The notes: generated by a model from the sequence alone, not told the origin. DNA of 64,000 bases from JAXMCI01 sp046349435 (GCA_046349435.1 JAXMCI010000029.1:24141-88140), one strand, 5' to 3'; positions 53,847 through 61,752 are shown, counted from the first letter of the stretch. Numbers and translations: made by a program.

Positions 53847-54317
53847 TCAGCCCGCGCCCAGGATGGCGCGGCGCCGCGCCAGGCTCTCCGCCGGCCAGAC
53901 CGCCGGCAGGTCGTAATATTCCGCGAACGCCCGCGCCCCCGGCGGCAGCCCGACCCAGGGCAGCTTCGAGCGGGTGTAGATGTGCACGTCCGGCGGCAGC
54001 GCCGAGGGCGCGTCGAGCGTGCCGACCCGCACGAAGCGCAGCGCCGGCCGGCGGCCATAGTCGCTCCACACCGCCGTGCCGCAGCGCGGGCAGCGATGGA
54101 TGTCGTGCGGCCGGCCGCTGTCGGTCGGCATCGCCGAGGGCTCCGGCGCCCCCGACAGCAGCCCGATCCGGTCGGTCTCGTAGAGCGCGTTGATCACGAA
54201 GGCGCTGCCGGTCTGCCGCTGGCAGTCATGGCAGTGGCAGCAATGCACGATCATCGGCGCGCCCCGCAGCACGTAGCGCACCGCTCCGCAGCCGCACCCG
54301 CCGGCGTGCTCGACCAT
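53847..54317 (-). CDS. GFA (glutathione-dependent formaldehyde-activating) family protein
   Basis: A 156-residue zinc protein. Zinc ligands lie in GGCGCGAVRY, VHCCHCHDCQRQTGSAF and HRCPRCGTAVW. The family contains Gfa and CENP-V-like proteins; most have unknown substrates. The ATG at 54317 follows a purine-rich GGAG site. It is transcribed with or just before the cytochrome gene and lies directly downstream of the DUF559 relic. Confidence 0.93.
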   Translation of the reverse strand: MVEHAGGCGCGAVRYVLRGAPMIVHCCHCHDCQRQTGSAFVINALYETDRIGLLSGAPEPSAMPTDSGRPHDIHRCPRCGTAVWSDYGRRPALRFVRVGTLDAPSALPPDVHIYTRSKLPWVGLPPGARAFAEYYDLPAVWPAESLARRRAILGAG

Positions 54318-54358
54318 GAATTCCCGCGCCGGCGCTCCCCGGGCCAGTGCCTACCGCC

Positions 54359-54673
54359 CATCATGCTCTTCTCCTGCAGCGCTCGCGCGATGTGCTCGAC
54401 AAACTCCTTGTGCCTTCGCGCACATCGCCGTTCGCGATCCGCAGCGCGGAAAGCCCATGCTTTGAAGCTCCGCATCCCGGCGCTCGTCCTTCGACCTCCA
54501 TGCTGCACGCCGTCGACCTGATCACCAAGCCCGCTCCATGAGATCGACGATGTACCGACCGACGTGCAGGTGTTGCCGGAACTTCGCACCGGCGACCTGC
54601 CGATTGGCAAATGCTGCCAGAGCACCTGCTCGGGGGCTGTCCGTTGCGCCCTCGGGCGGATGGTGTCCTTCAC
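54359..54673 (-). pseudogene. DUF559 endonuclease-domain gene, multiply frameshifted
   Basis: Read leftward from GTG 54673 the three frames together spell a DUF559 protein: TAPEQVLWQHL, then QVAGAKFRQHLHVGRYIVDL, then LVI(E)VDGVQHGGR, then KDERRDAELQSMGF, then LRIANGDV, then KEFVEHIARALQEK. Six changes of frame are needed, each explained by one lost base; the first is near 54607 and another near 54520. Flanking genes are intact, so this is decay of an accessory gene. The full domain is about 100 residues. The rest of the gap 54674-54801 holds only a palindromic element. Confidence 0.85.
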
Positions 54674-54710
54674 GGCAGCGCTTCTACCGCGGCACCACCC
54701 TTCACCCCGA

Positions 54711-54733
54711 CCTCTCCCACTTCGTGGGCGAGG
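54711..54733. repeat. REP-like palindromic element
   Basis: CCTCTCCCAC (54711-54720) and GTGGGCGAGG (54724-54733) pair at 9 of 10 positions around TTC. It shares the CCTC-CCC/GGG-GAGG arms with elements at 37013 and 60175. Confidence 0.5.
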
Positions 54734-54801
54734 GGCGATGCGGCGCCGCCGTCTCCTCTCCTCGCCCAGGCCTGTCGCGTCATGACGGAGGCGGAGGCCG
54801 T

Positions 54802-56016
54802 TCACACCCAGCGGCCGGGCAGCAGCTCGGGCTCGAAGGGGAAGGGGGAGAGCAGCTCGATGCCGGTCTCGGTGACCAGCACCTGCTGCTCGAGCTTGAC
54901 CCCCTCGTGGCCGCCGACCTCGCCCATGTAGCTCTCGACGCAGACCGTCATGCCGGGCAGGAAGACGCCGTCGTAGCCGGCCTGGTCGAAATCCTCGATG
55001 TAGCCGCAGAACGGGTACTCGTCGGCCAGCCCGACGCCGTGGATGATCGTCGAGTAGCGGTTGGGGGCGCAGCTCTCCGGCATCTGCCAGGCGATCTCGG
55101 AGAACTCGCGCAGCCCGATGCCGGGCTTCAGCTTCTCCATGTTGGCGTGGATCTGCTCCCAGGCGAGGCCGTAGAGCCGCTTCTGCTCCGGGCTCGCCTT
55201 GCCGTGGCCGCAGAGATAGGTCCGCGAGATGTCGGCGCAGTAGCCGAACGGCCCGATCAGGTCGGTGTCGAAGGCGACCAGCTCGCCCGCCCGGATCACC
55301 CGGTCGGAGCATTCCTGGAACCACGGGTTGGTGCGCCCGCCGGAGGTCAGCAGCCGGCACTCGATCCACTCGCCGCCGCCGGCGATGTTGGCCTGGTGCA
55401 GGATCGACCACAGCTCGTTCTCGGTCATGCCGGGCCTGAGCGCGTCGCGCATCTTCGCCATGCCGCCCTCGGTGACGGCGATCGAGTGGCTCATGCAGGC
55501 GATCTCGTCGGCCGACTTGATCGAGCGCGCGATCTCCGCCGGCTCCTGGCCGTCGACCACCTCGATGCCGAGCGCCGCCAGCGCCGCCGCGCCGGGCGGG
55601 TCGCAATGGTCGACCGCCAGCCGCCGGTTGCCGCCGCCATGCGTCGCCACCAGGTCGGCGATCTCGGCCGCCCAGCGCTTCGCCTTCTCCTGCATGCGCG
55701 TGCCGGCGCCGAAGAAGTACCAGCTCATCGCCGGCCGCACCTCGGCGATCGTCTCGATGCCCTCGGAGAGGTGGCCGCAGCCGTGGAAGTCGAACAGCAC
55801 CACCGGCCCCTCGACCGGCACGAAGGCGTAGCGCGCCGCGTTGTGCAGCGTCCACACCGCCATGTTCCGGCTGCCGGTGGCGTAGCGGAGGTTGAGCGGG
55901 TCGAACAGCACCGCCCCCATGCAGTCGCGCGCCGCCAGCTCGGCCCGGAACCGCGCCAGCCGCCAGGTCCGCATCCGCCGCATGTCCGGCTGCCCGCTGC
56001 AGTCGATCAGGCCCAT
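54802..56016 (-). CDS. M24-family metallopeptidase fold protein, DddP-like
   Basis: 404 residues. The N-domain has LFDPLNLRYATGSRNMAVW, the creatinase-like pattern. The C-domain holds candidate metal ligands: the Asp pair in AFDTDLIGPFGYCADISRTY, His in TIIHGVGLADEYP, Glu in CVESYMGEVGGHEG and Glu in VKLEQQVLVTETG. Overall it most resembles the DMSP-lyase DddP/M24 group, although Xaa-Pro dipeptidase-like peptidase activity is equally compatible. ATG 56016 (MGLIDCSGQPDMRRM) fits the family start. It stands alone, with no DMSP-pathway neighbours. Confidence 0.82.
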   Translation of the reverse strand: MGLIDCSGQPDMRRMRTWRLARFRAELAARDCMGAVLFDPLNLRYATGSRNMAVWTLHNAARYAFVPVEGPVVLFDFHGCGHLSEGIETIAEVRPAMSWYFFGAGTRMQEKAKRWAAEIADLVATHGGGNRRLAVDHCDPPGAAALAALGIEVVDGQEPAEIARSIKSADEIACMSHSIAVTEGGMAKMRDALRPGMTENELWSILHQANIAGGGEWIECRLLTSGGRTNPWFQECSDRVIRAGELVAFDTDLIGPFGYCADISRTYLCGHGKASPEQKRLYGLAWEQIHANMEKLKPGIGLREFSEIAWQMPESCAPNRYSTIIHGVGLADEYPFCGYIEDFDQAGYDGVFLPGMTVCVESYMGEVGGHEGVKLEQQVLVTETGIELLSPFPFEPELLPGRWV

Positions 56017-56170
56017 CCCTGGGCTGTTCCGCGCGCGATGGATCGAGTGCGCCGCGGGCGCGGCCGGGCCGGGCGATGATTCAGGCGACAAGGCGGGCCT
56101 CCCTGAGGCGGTGAGCTTCCGCGGGTCTACCCCGCCGCCGGTGCCGTGGCAATCGCCACAAGAAGGATTC

Positions 56171-56237
56171 ACGCGGAGGCGCGGAGGCGCGGAGGGCGCA
56201 GCGGCCCGGATCCTCCGCGTCCTCCGCGCCTCCGCGT
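56171..56237. repeat. Long inverted repeat built from GCGGAGGC units
   Basis: ACGCGGAGGCGCGGAGG (56171-56187) is matched perfectly by CCTCCGCGCCTCCGCGT (56221-56237), with a further 8 pairs after a one-base bulge and a 16-base loop. Each arm is itself a run of GCGGAGGC. This ttcacgcggaggcg-type sequence recurs between genes in many bacteria. It lies just before azlC, in the 267-base gap after the M24 gene start. Confidence 0.8.
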
Positions 56238-56283
56238 GCCAATCGCTTTTCGCGGCCGCGCGGGAACGCGTATAGCTCGCACC

Positions 56284-56976
56284 GTGACGCCACGGGTCTT
56301 CACCGCCGACGGATTCCGCCGCGGCTTCGTCGCCGCGCTGCCCTTCATCCTGAGCAACGGGCTGGCGGGGATGGTGATGGCGGTCGCCTACAAGGGCGTC
56401 GGGCTCGGCGCCGTGCCGGCGGTGGCCTTCAGCGTCGTCGTCTACTCTGCCACCGCCCAGGCGGTGACGCTCGGCCTCTGGGCGGTGCCGCCGCCGATCG
56501 CCGCGATGGTCGCGGCGGCGGTCGCCACCAATGCCCGCTACCTCGTCATGGGGGCGCATCTGCGGCGCCTCTTCCGCCGCGCGCCGTTCCGGCTGATGCT
56601 GCCGATCCTGTTCCTGCTCGGCGACGCCGCCTGGCTGATGACCGCGACCGACGCGGAGCGACGCGGCCCCGATGCCGGCTACCTGCTCGGCTGCAGCCTG
56701 CCGATGGCGATCGGCTGGATCGGCGGCACCGCGCTCGGCTGCGTGCTGCCCTTCCGGCCGGAGGGCGCGCTCGCCGCCGCCGCCGCGCTGCTGCCGCTGC
56801 TCTTCGTCGCCACCCTGCTGCCGAGCCGCTGGCGCGGCCGGCGCAGCCTCCCGCCCTGGGCGCTGTCGGCCGCCGCCGCGGTCGTCGTGCTGCCCTTCAC
56901 GGGCCAGGGCTGGGCGATGCTGATCGGCGGCGGCCTCGGCACGCTCTTCTGCGCGCTCAGGGGCGACCGTGACTGA
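56284..56976 (+). CDS. azlC: AzlC-family branched-chain amino-acid exporter subunit
   Basis: A 230-residue membrane protein. GFRRGFVAALPFILSNGLAG at the N-terminus and ATNARYLVMGAHLRRLF are AzlC signatures; seven or eight helices are visible. With AzlD it forms an amino-acid efflux pair. The GTG at 56284 is the first start that leaves a normal N-terminus. Its end overlaps azlD by 8 bases. Confidence 0.93.
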   Translation: MTPRVFTADGFRRGFVAALPFILSNGLAGMVMAVAYKGVGLGAVPAVAFSVVVYSATAQAVTLGLWAVPPPIAAMVAAAVATNARYLVMGAHLRRLFRRAPFRLMLPILFLLGDAAWLMTATDAERRGPDAGYLLGCSLPMAIGWIGGTALGCVLPFRPEGALAAAAALLPLLFVATLLPSRWRGRRSLPPWALSAAAAVVVLPFTGQGWAMLIGGGLGTLFCALRGDRD

Positions 56977-57271
56977 CTGGCAGCTCGCCGCCACCATCCT
57001 GGCGGTCGGCGCCGCCAGCTACGCGATGCGCGCCGGCGGCTTCCTCGCCGCCGGGCTGATCTCGGAATCGAGCCTCGCCGGCCGTATCCTGCGGCTGCTG
57101 CCGGCCAACATGCTGGTCGCCTTCGTCGCCGCCGGCGCCTGGTCCGCCGGCTGGGTCAGCGCGCTCGGCTGCGCCGCCGGGATCCTGGCCATGGCGCTGA
57201 CCCGCCGCGAATGGGCGGCGCTGGCCGCCGGCTTCGCCGCCGCCTTCCTGGCCTCGGCCCTCGGCCTCTGA
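56969..57271 (+). CDS. azlD: AzlD-family membrane protein
   Basis: A 100-residue protein with about four helices and the AzlD opening TDWQLAATILAVGAASYAMRAGGFL. It is the small partner of AzlC and is translated from a GTG inside the azlC end. It converges with the cupin gene. Confidence 0.92.
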   Translation: MTDWQLAATILAVGAASYAMRAGGFLAAGLISESSLAGRILRLLPANMLVAFVAAGAWSAGWVSALGCAAGILAMALTRREWAALAAGFAAAFLASALGL

Positions 57272-57275
57272 GGCG

Positions 57276-57806
57276 CTACGCCGGCGGCGGCCGGACCGAA
57301 GCGGCGATCGCCCGGAGCTCCGCCGCCACCGTCGGGTGCCGAGCCGCCAGCGCCTCCAGGTCGCCGAGCTCGACATCGGCCGGGATCACCCCCGGCCATT
57401 CCGTGCTGGCGCCGAGGAACCACGCGCCGCCGCCGAGCAGCCGCGCGGTGTGGAAGGTGCCGCCCGGGATCAGAAGCTGGAGGCGGTGCCCGGCCCCGAG
57501 GTCGCTGCCGACCACCACGCGCTCCGCCGGGCCGCCCTCGGGCAGCAGGAAGACCTCGAGCGGATCCCCGAGATAGGCGTGGTAGAGCTGGTCGTTGCGA
57601 ATCCGGTGCAGCCGTACCGGCGCCGCCGGCGTCACCAGGAAATAGAGCGCCGACCCCAGCGGCCGCGCCGCCTCGAGCGGCGCCGCCAGCCCGCCTTCGC
57701 CGATGCGGCGCGCGCTGACGAAGCTGACCCGCACGAACCCGCAGGTCGCATTGGCCTCCAGCCCGAGAAGCCGGCAAACCTCCCCGTCGCTCAGCCCGTC
57801 GCTCAA
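57276..57806 (-). CDS. Cupin (DUF985/Cupin_5) family protein
   Basis: A 176-residue cupin. RPLGSALYFLVTPAAPVRLHRIRNDQLYHAYLGDPLEVFLL contains the first motif, and GGTFHTARLLGGGAWFLGAST the second. This pattern is the DUF985 group, with possible sugar-epimerase-like ancestry and no proven reaction. The start is a TTG at 57806 (MSDGLSDGEVCRLLGL). Confidence 0.88.
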   Translation of the reverse strand: MSDGLSDGEVCRLLGLEANATCGFVRVSFVSARRIGEGGLAAPLEAARPLGSALYFLVTPAAPVRLHRIRNDQLYHAYLGDPLEVFLLPEGGPAERVVVGSDLGAGHRLQLLIPGGTFHTARLLGGGAWFLGASTEWPGVIPADVELGDLEALAARHPTVAAELRAIAASVRPPPA

Positions 57807-57840
57807 GGCCGGGAAGCCTCCGCGCCGTCGCGTGCCAAGC

Positions 57841-58230
57841 CTACGCCCTCGCCCCCGGCACCACCGAGCCCGGATCGCGCGACAGCCCCTGCGCCTTGAG
57901 CCCGGCGAGGTACTTCGCCCACAGCTCGTCCTGCCGCACCCCGATCTCGTAGAGGTACGCCCAGCTGAAGATCCCGGTATCGTGCAGGTCGTCGAAGCGG
58001 ATCCGCACCGCGTAGTTGCCGACCGGCTCCAGCCCGAGGATGCCGACCGCCGCCCGCCCGGCCACCAGCGTCTTCTGGTGCGGCCCGTGCCCCTGCACCT
58101 CGGCCGACGGGCTCTCGACGCGCAGGAACTCGGCGGGATAGCGGAACCGCTTCCCGTCGGAGAAATCGACCTCGAGCGCCTTCTCCGCCGTCTTCAGCCG
58201 GATCTCGGTCGGCCAGGGGCCGTCGCTCAC
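57841..58230 (-). CDS. DUF971 (gamma-butyrobetaine hydroxylase-like N-terminal domain) protein
   Basis: A 129-residue protein. WPTEIRLKTAEKALEVDFSDG and FRYPAEFLRVESPSAEVQGHG are the DUF971 hallmarks, with VGNYAVRIRFDDLHDTGIFSW following. In other proteins the domain is linked to iron-sulfur or zinc handling; here it stands alone, as in many Alphaproteobacteria. The GTG start overlaps the trm112-like stop. Confidence 0.92.
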   Translation of the reverse strand: MSDGPWPTEIRLKTAEKALEVDFSDGKRFRYPAEFLRVESPSAEVQGHGPHQKTLVAGRAAVGILGLEPVGNYAVRIRFDDLHDTGIFSWAYLYEIGVRQDELWAKYLAGLKAQGLSRDPGSVVPGARA

Positions 58231-58418
58231 CGCGCATCCTCGAGCGGCCGCGCCTCGTCCGGCAGCATGATCGGCAGCCCGTCGCGGATCGGGTAGGCCA
58301 GCCCCGCCTGCCGGCTGACCAGCTCGCCCTTCTCCGAATCGTACTCCAGCGGCCCCTTGGTCAGCGGGCAGACCAGGATCTCCAGCAGCTTGCGGTCGAA
58401 CTGGGTGCGCCGCTCCAT
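58227..58418 (-). CDS. Trm112 family protein
   Basis: A 63-residue protein: FDRKLLEILVCPLTKGPLEY, then LVSRQAGLAYPIRDGLPIML. This is the bacterial Trm112-like (YcaR-type) domain; only one Cys of a zinc site is present, which is normal for this subgroup. It may assist methyltransferases. The ATG at 58418 is clear. It is followed by the DUF971 gene in overlap. Confidence 0.95.
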   Translation of the reverse strand: MERRTQFDRKLLEILVCPLTKGPLEYDSEKGELVSRQAGLAYPIRDGLPIMLPDEARPLEDAR

Positions 58419-58437
58419 GCCCGTTTCCTCCCGGCTC

Positions 58438-59127
58438 TCAGTGCCGCGCCGCCTGGCCGGCCGCGGCGCTGCCCAGCACCGCCATCTCGATCAGCGCCGT
58501 CATCATCCGGCTGCGCTCGCCGAGATTGGGCGATTCGAGCAGCGCCTGCTTCTCCTGGTTGGCGAACGGGCAGACCATGGCCAGCGTCGTCACCAGCTTG
58601 TCGTCCGGCGCCTGCACGATGGCCTCCCAGTTGGCGCTGATGCTCTCCTGGGTGAAATAGGCCTTCAGCGCGTTGATCAGCCGGTCGCGGTCGATCGCCG
58701 TCTCGGTATCGTCCTCGAGGTCGGCGGCGAACGGCGCGAAGTCGGCCGCCACCCGCCGGAAGCCCTCGACCATCTCGAGCTCGCGCACGACGCGGAAGCG
58801 CGCCACGCCGCCGAGCGCGATCAGATAGCGCCCGTCGTCGGTCTCGCTGAAGGCGACGATGCGCCCGGCGCAGCCCGTCTGGTAGACCGCCGGGCGGTCC
58901 TCGTCGCCCTCCTCGCGCGGCTGGATCATGCCGATCATCCGGCTGGCCGAGCGCAGCGCGAAGCGCGTCATGGCGAGGTAGCGCTTCTCGAAGATGTTGA
59001 GCGGCAGCTTGCCGCCGGGCAGCAGCAGCGCGCCCGGCAGCGGGAAGATCGGCAGCTCCGCCGGCAGCTCGGCGAAGCCCGGCTCGAACGGCCCGCGCGC
59101 CACGTCTTCCGTCCCGTCGTCCGCCAC
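58438..59127 (-). CDS. Lon substrate-binding (LON) domain protein
   Basis: A 229-residue protein with only the Lon N-domain: PIFPLPGALLLPGGKLPLNIFEKRYLAM, then GCAGRIVAFSETDDGRYLIAL and GVARFRVVRE. It lacks AAA+ and protease parts, so it may act as a substrate adaptor. The start is a GTG at 59127. It lies in the run thioredoxin-LON-Trm112-DUF971 that is conserved in Alphaproteobacteria. Confidence 0.92.
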   Translation of the reverse strand: MADDGTEDVARGPFEPGFAELPAELPIFPLPGALLLPGGKLPLNIFEKRYLAMTRFALRSASRMIGMIQPREEGDEDRPAVYQTGCAGRIVAFSETDDGRYLIALGGVARFRVVRELEMVEGFRRVAADFAPFAADLEDDTETAIDRDRLINALKAYFTQESISANWEAIVQAPDDKLVTTLAMVCPFANQEKQALLESPNLGERSRMMTALIEMAVLGSAAAGQAARH

Positions 59128-59150
59128 CCCGCGCCCTCCGTTCCCGCCGC

Positions 59151-60098
59151 TCAGGCGAACAGGATCGAGGAGAGCCGCCGCCGCGCCGAGATGGTCAGCG
59201 GGTCGGTCGGGCCCATCGCCTCGAACAGCTTGACCAGCTGCTTGCGCGCCGCCTCCTCGTTCCAGCCGCGGTTGCGCCGCACCACCTCGAGCAGCTCGTC
59301 GACCGCCGCCTCGCGCTCGCCCGCGCCGTAGAGCGCCAGCGCCAGGTCGTAGCGCGCCTGGTGGTCGTTGGCGTCGGCCGCCAGCCGCGCCTTGAGGTCG
59401 CCCGCCGCGCCCTGCGCCTGGGCCGCCTGCTCGGCCAGCTCCAGCGCCGCGCGGGCCGCGGCGATCGCCTTGTCCGCGGCCTTGTCGGCCGGCACCTTGG
59501 CCAGCGCCGCCTTGGCGCCCTCGACGTCGCCGGCGGCGAGGTGGGCGCGGGCCAGCCCCGCCGTGGCCGGCAGGTTGCCCGGCTCGTGCTGCAGGATCTG
59601 GCCGAAGATCGCCGACGCCGTCGCGGCATCGCCCTCGGCCAGCGCCTCCTCGGCCTGCTCCATCGCCTGCTCGATCGGCGACGGGCCTGCCGCGGCGCCG
59701 CCCGGCTGCGCCCCGGTCTGCTTGATCAGGCGCTGCACGAACGCCTTGACCTGGCTCTCCGGCAGGGCGCCGACGAAGCCGTCGACCGGCCGGCCCTGGA
59801 AGAAGGCGTAGACCGCCGGGATCGACTGGATGCGCATCTGCGCCGCCAGCTCCTGGTTCTGGTCGATGTCGATCTTGACCAGGCGGACGGCGCCCTTGGC
59901 CTCCTTGACCGCCTTCTCGATCGCCGGGCCGAGCTGCTTGCACGGCCCGCACCAGGGCGCCCAGAAATCGACGATCACCGGCACGTCGTTGGAGGCGTCG
60001 ATCACGTCGACCATGAAGGTCTGCGTGTCGCCGTCCTTGATCAGGCCTGCCGCGGCCGCCCCCGCCGCGCCCGCCCCGCCGCCGATCAGCTGCTCCAT
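59151..60098 (-). CDS. Thioredoxin-TPR protein, CnoX/YbbN-like
   Basis: A 315-residue protein. The thioredoxin domain has VIVDFWAPWCGPCKQLGPAI, keeping both Cys residues, and AQMRIQSIPAVYAFFQGRPVDGF. The C-terminal half is TPR-like (EQAEEALAEGDAATASAIFG and later repeats). This is the co-chaperone/holdase CnoX architecture; the intact WCGPC motif may allow redox activity. ATG 60098 is used. Confidence 0.92.
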   Translation of the reverse strand: MEQLIGGGAGAAGAAAAGLIKDGDTQTFMVDVIDASNDVPVIVDFWAPWCGPCKQLGPAIEKAVKEAKGAVRLVKIDIDQNQELAAQMRIQSIPAVYAFFQGRPVDGFVGALPESQVKAFVQRLIKQTGAQPGGAAAGPSPIEQAMEQAEEALAEGDAATASAIFGQILQHEPGNLPATAGLARAHLAAGDVEGAKAALAKVPADKAADKAIAAARAALELAEQAAQAQGAAGDLKARLAADANDHQARYDLALALYGAGEREAAVDELLEVVRRNRGWNEEAARKQLVKLFEAMGPTDPLTISARRRLSSILFA

Positions 60099-60174
60099 GT
60101 CCCGTCCGTCCTTTCGATCCCGTGATGCCAATAGATGGCGCGGTCGCGGCTCCGCGGCAAGCCTGACAACGGTT

Positions 60175-60197
60175 CCCTCCCCCCTTGCGGGGGAGGG
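60175..60197. repeat. REP-like palindromic element
   Basis: CCCTCCCC (60175-60182) and GGGGAGGG (60190-60197) flank CCTTGCG, followed by TAGGGTGGGGGG. It lies between the CnoX-like and ProXp-like genes and belongs with the elements at 37013 and 54711. Confidence 0.55.
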
Positions 60198-60241
60198 TAG
60201 GGTGGGGGGTGCAGCCGCTCGGCCGCCCGCCGCCGTCCCGC

Positions 60242-60805
60242 CTACCCCGGCAGCCCCATCACCCGCGCCTCGTACCCCAGCGCCGCCACGAACCGCAGCA
60301 GGTCCCGCGTCGTTATCGTCGTCGTCCGGTCGTTGCGCAGCGGGTGCACGTTCACCAGCTCGTGCGCCAGCAGCCCCTCGTCGATCACCGGCTGCACCAG
60401 CCGCTCCCGGTCGTTGACCAGCGCCAGCGGCGTCACCGCCCCCGGGATCACGCCCAGATGCGCCATCAGCCGCTCCGGGCTGCCGAACGACACGCGGCCC
60501 GCGCCGATCGCCTCGCCCAGCGCCTTGAGGTCGATCGGCCGGTCCTCCTCGGCGACGACCAGCCACATGGCGCCCTTCTTGTTGCGCAGGAACAGGTTCT
60601 TCACATGCCCGCCCGGCAGGCTGCCGCGCAGCGCCTTGGCCTCCTCGACGGTGAAGACCGGCGGATGCTCGACCGTGCGCTGGTCGATGCCCAGCCCGGC
60701 CAGATATTCGTACAGCTCGTCCGCGCTCGCCGGCCGCGACGACGGCAGCGGCACCGCGGCGCCGGCGGCGCTCGCCCCGGCGGCAACAGGATCGGTCTCG
60801 GCCAT
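60242..60805 (-). CDS. Aminoacyl-tRNA deacylase (ProXp-ala/YbaK-like)
   Basis: A 187-residue protein with the YbaK/EbsC fold: YLAGLGIDQRTVEHPPVFTVEEA, then GHVKNLFLRNKKGAMWLVVA, FGSPERLMAHLGVIPGAVTPLAL and VHPLRNDRTTTI. It corresponds to the prolyl-tRNA synthetase associated domain family, which clears mischarged Ala-tRNAPro. The ATG starts after a short Ala-rich extension. Confidence 0.92.
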   Translation of the reverse strand: MAETDPVAAGASAAGAAVPLPSSRPASADELYEYLAGLGIDQRTVEHPPVFTVEEAKALRGSLPGGHVKNLFLRNKKGAMWLVVAEEDRPIDLKALGEAIGAGRVSFGSPERLMAHLGVIPGAVTPLALVNDRERLVQPVIDEGLLAHELVNVHPLRNDRTTTITTRDLLRFVAALGYEARVMGLPG

Positions 60806-60879
60806 GGCCGCGCACCATAAGGCCGCCGCCCACCGCGCTCAAGCGAGCGCCGCCGCCGGGATGGTGAGGGCAGCTTCTT

Positions 60880-60920
60880 GTCATTGCCGGGCTCGACCCA
60901 GGGCTCGACCCGGCGATCCA
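60880..60920. repeat. Dispersed intergenic element with 12-bp internal duplication
   Basis: TCATTGCCGGGCTCGACCC... then CGGCGATCCA is the common alphaproteobacterial dispersed element whose translation gives spurious MDRRVKPGDDE-like peptides. Here GGGCTCGACCCA (60889-60900) is followed by GGGCTCGACCCG (60901-60912), a tandem duplication. The rest of the 60806-61099 gap has no supported gene; degraded copies of similar dispersed sequence are seen at about 61030-61070. Confidence 0.6.
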
Positions 60921-61099
60921 GGCGGCTGCCGCCGCCATCGGACGCGCGCCCAAGCCATGCGGCCCGTCCATGGATCGCCCTTGCAGGCGGCGCGGTGGGG
61001 AGGCCGCCCGGCGATCCCTTCCCCGGTCGGTCGTCGCGTCCCTCGACCTCGAGAACGGCGACCTCGAGATCGCCGCTCGCAACCCCGCCACGGAGGCGC

Positions 61100-61127
61100 T
61101 TGCAAAAGCGCCGCCGCTGGCTATGAT
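61100..61127 (+). promoter_or_regulatory. Promoter of tRNA-Gly
   Basis: TTGCAA (61100-61105), 16-base spacer, TATGAT (61122-61127; five of six consensus bases). Transcription would start near 61134, about 40 bases before the mature tRNA end. Confidence 0.65.
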
Positions 61128-61174
61128 CGCGGCCTTCCGGCGGCCGCCCAACCCAGGCGGCCGGCCTCATGGAT

Positions 61175-61249
61175 GCGGGCGTAGCTCAGGGGTAGAGCAC
61201 AACCTTGCCAAGGTTGGGGTCGAGGGTTCGAATCCCTTCGCCCGCTCCA
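61175..61249 (+). tRNA. tRNA-Gly (GCC)
   Basis: Seventy-five bases with a complete cloverleaf. The acceptor stem is GCGGGCG/CGCCCGC, the D-arm GCTCAGGGGTAGAGC, the anticodon arm CAACC-TTGCCAA-GGTTG with anticodon GCC at 61207-61209, and the T-arm GAGGGTTCGAATCCCTT. The discriminator is T and CCA is encoded. Confidence 0.97.
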
Positions 61250-61349
61250 GTTTCTCAGCAGAGCTAGTCGTGTCGGGGGCCTTCAGGGCTGCGCGGCTGG
61301 CGAGCCCCTGTTCCATGGCCGGTGAAAGGCGCTTTATCAAGCGCGTACG

Positions 61350-61381
61350 TTATTTAAGCGAAGCGTCCATCGCTTGAATAA
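61350..61381. promoter_or_regulatory. Palindromic operator overlapping the start of the Fic remnant
   Basis: TTATTTAAGCGA (61350-61361) and TCGCTTGAATAA (61370-61381) form an inverted repeat with 11 of 12 matches and an 8-base spacer, AT-rich against the background. A further AAGCG half-site is in TTATCAAGCGCG at about 61334-61345. It ends on the A of the start ATG, so binding would block translation or transcription start. Confidence 0.65.
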
Positions 61382-61752
61382 TGATGTCCGCCCATAGTCG
61401 GGTAATGGCTGCCGCCGCCGACCCGCCCGGCTCGCGCCTGGGCCGTTTCGTTGCGACCTCCGCCGGAGGCGAAACCGTCCGCGCGTTCCTGCCGCCGCCT
61501 CTGGCGCCGAGCCCGCCCCTCGACATGCTGGTCCTGCTCGACGTGCTGCAGCGGAGCCCGTTCGCGACCTCGGGCCAGCTCGTGCAGCGGACCGGCCTCA
61601 CCGCGCCGACGGTCAACGCCGCGCTCGCCGCGCTCGTGCGCCTCGGCATCGTCGAGGAAACGACCGGACGAAAGCGCGGCCGCGTCTTCGGCTATCGCAC
61701 CTACCTCGCCATTCTCGGCGAAGGCACCGATCCGCTGCCCGCATCTCCCTGA
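61381..61752 (+). pseudogene. Internally deleted Fic-family gene: N-terminal arm fused to C-terminal winged helix
   Basis: A 123-residue intact reading frame. Residues about 20-48, GRFVATSAGGETVRAFLPPP then LAPSPPLD, match the N-terminal arm of Fic/DOC proteins. Directly after, VLLDVLQRSPFATSGQL and QLVQRTGLTAPTVNAALAAL, then GRKRGRVFGYRTYLAIL, match the C-terminal winged-helix of the same family. The whole central AMPylation domain, including HPFxxGNGR, is missing. The join is in frame, so it could still make a small DNA-binding protein acting on the palindrome at its start. Confidence 0.8.
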
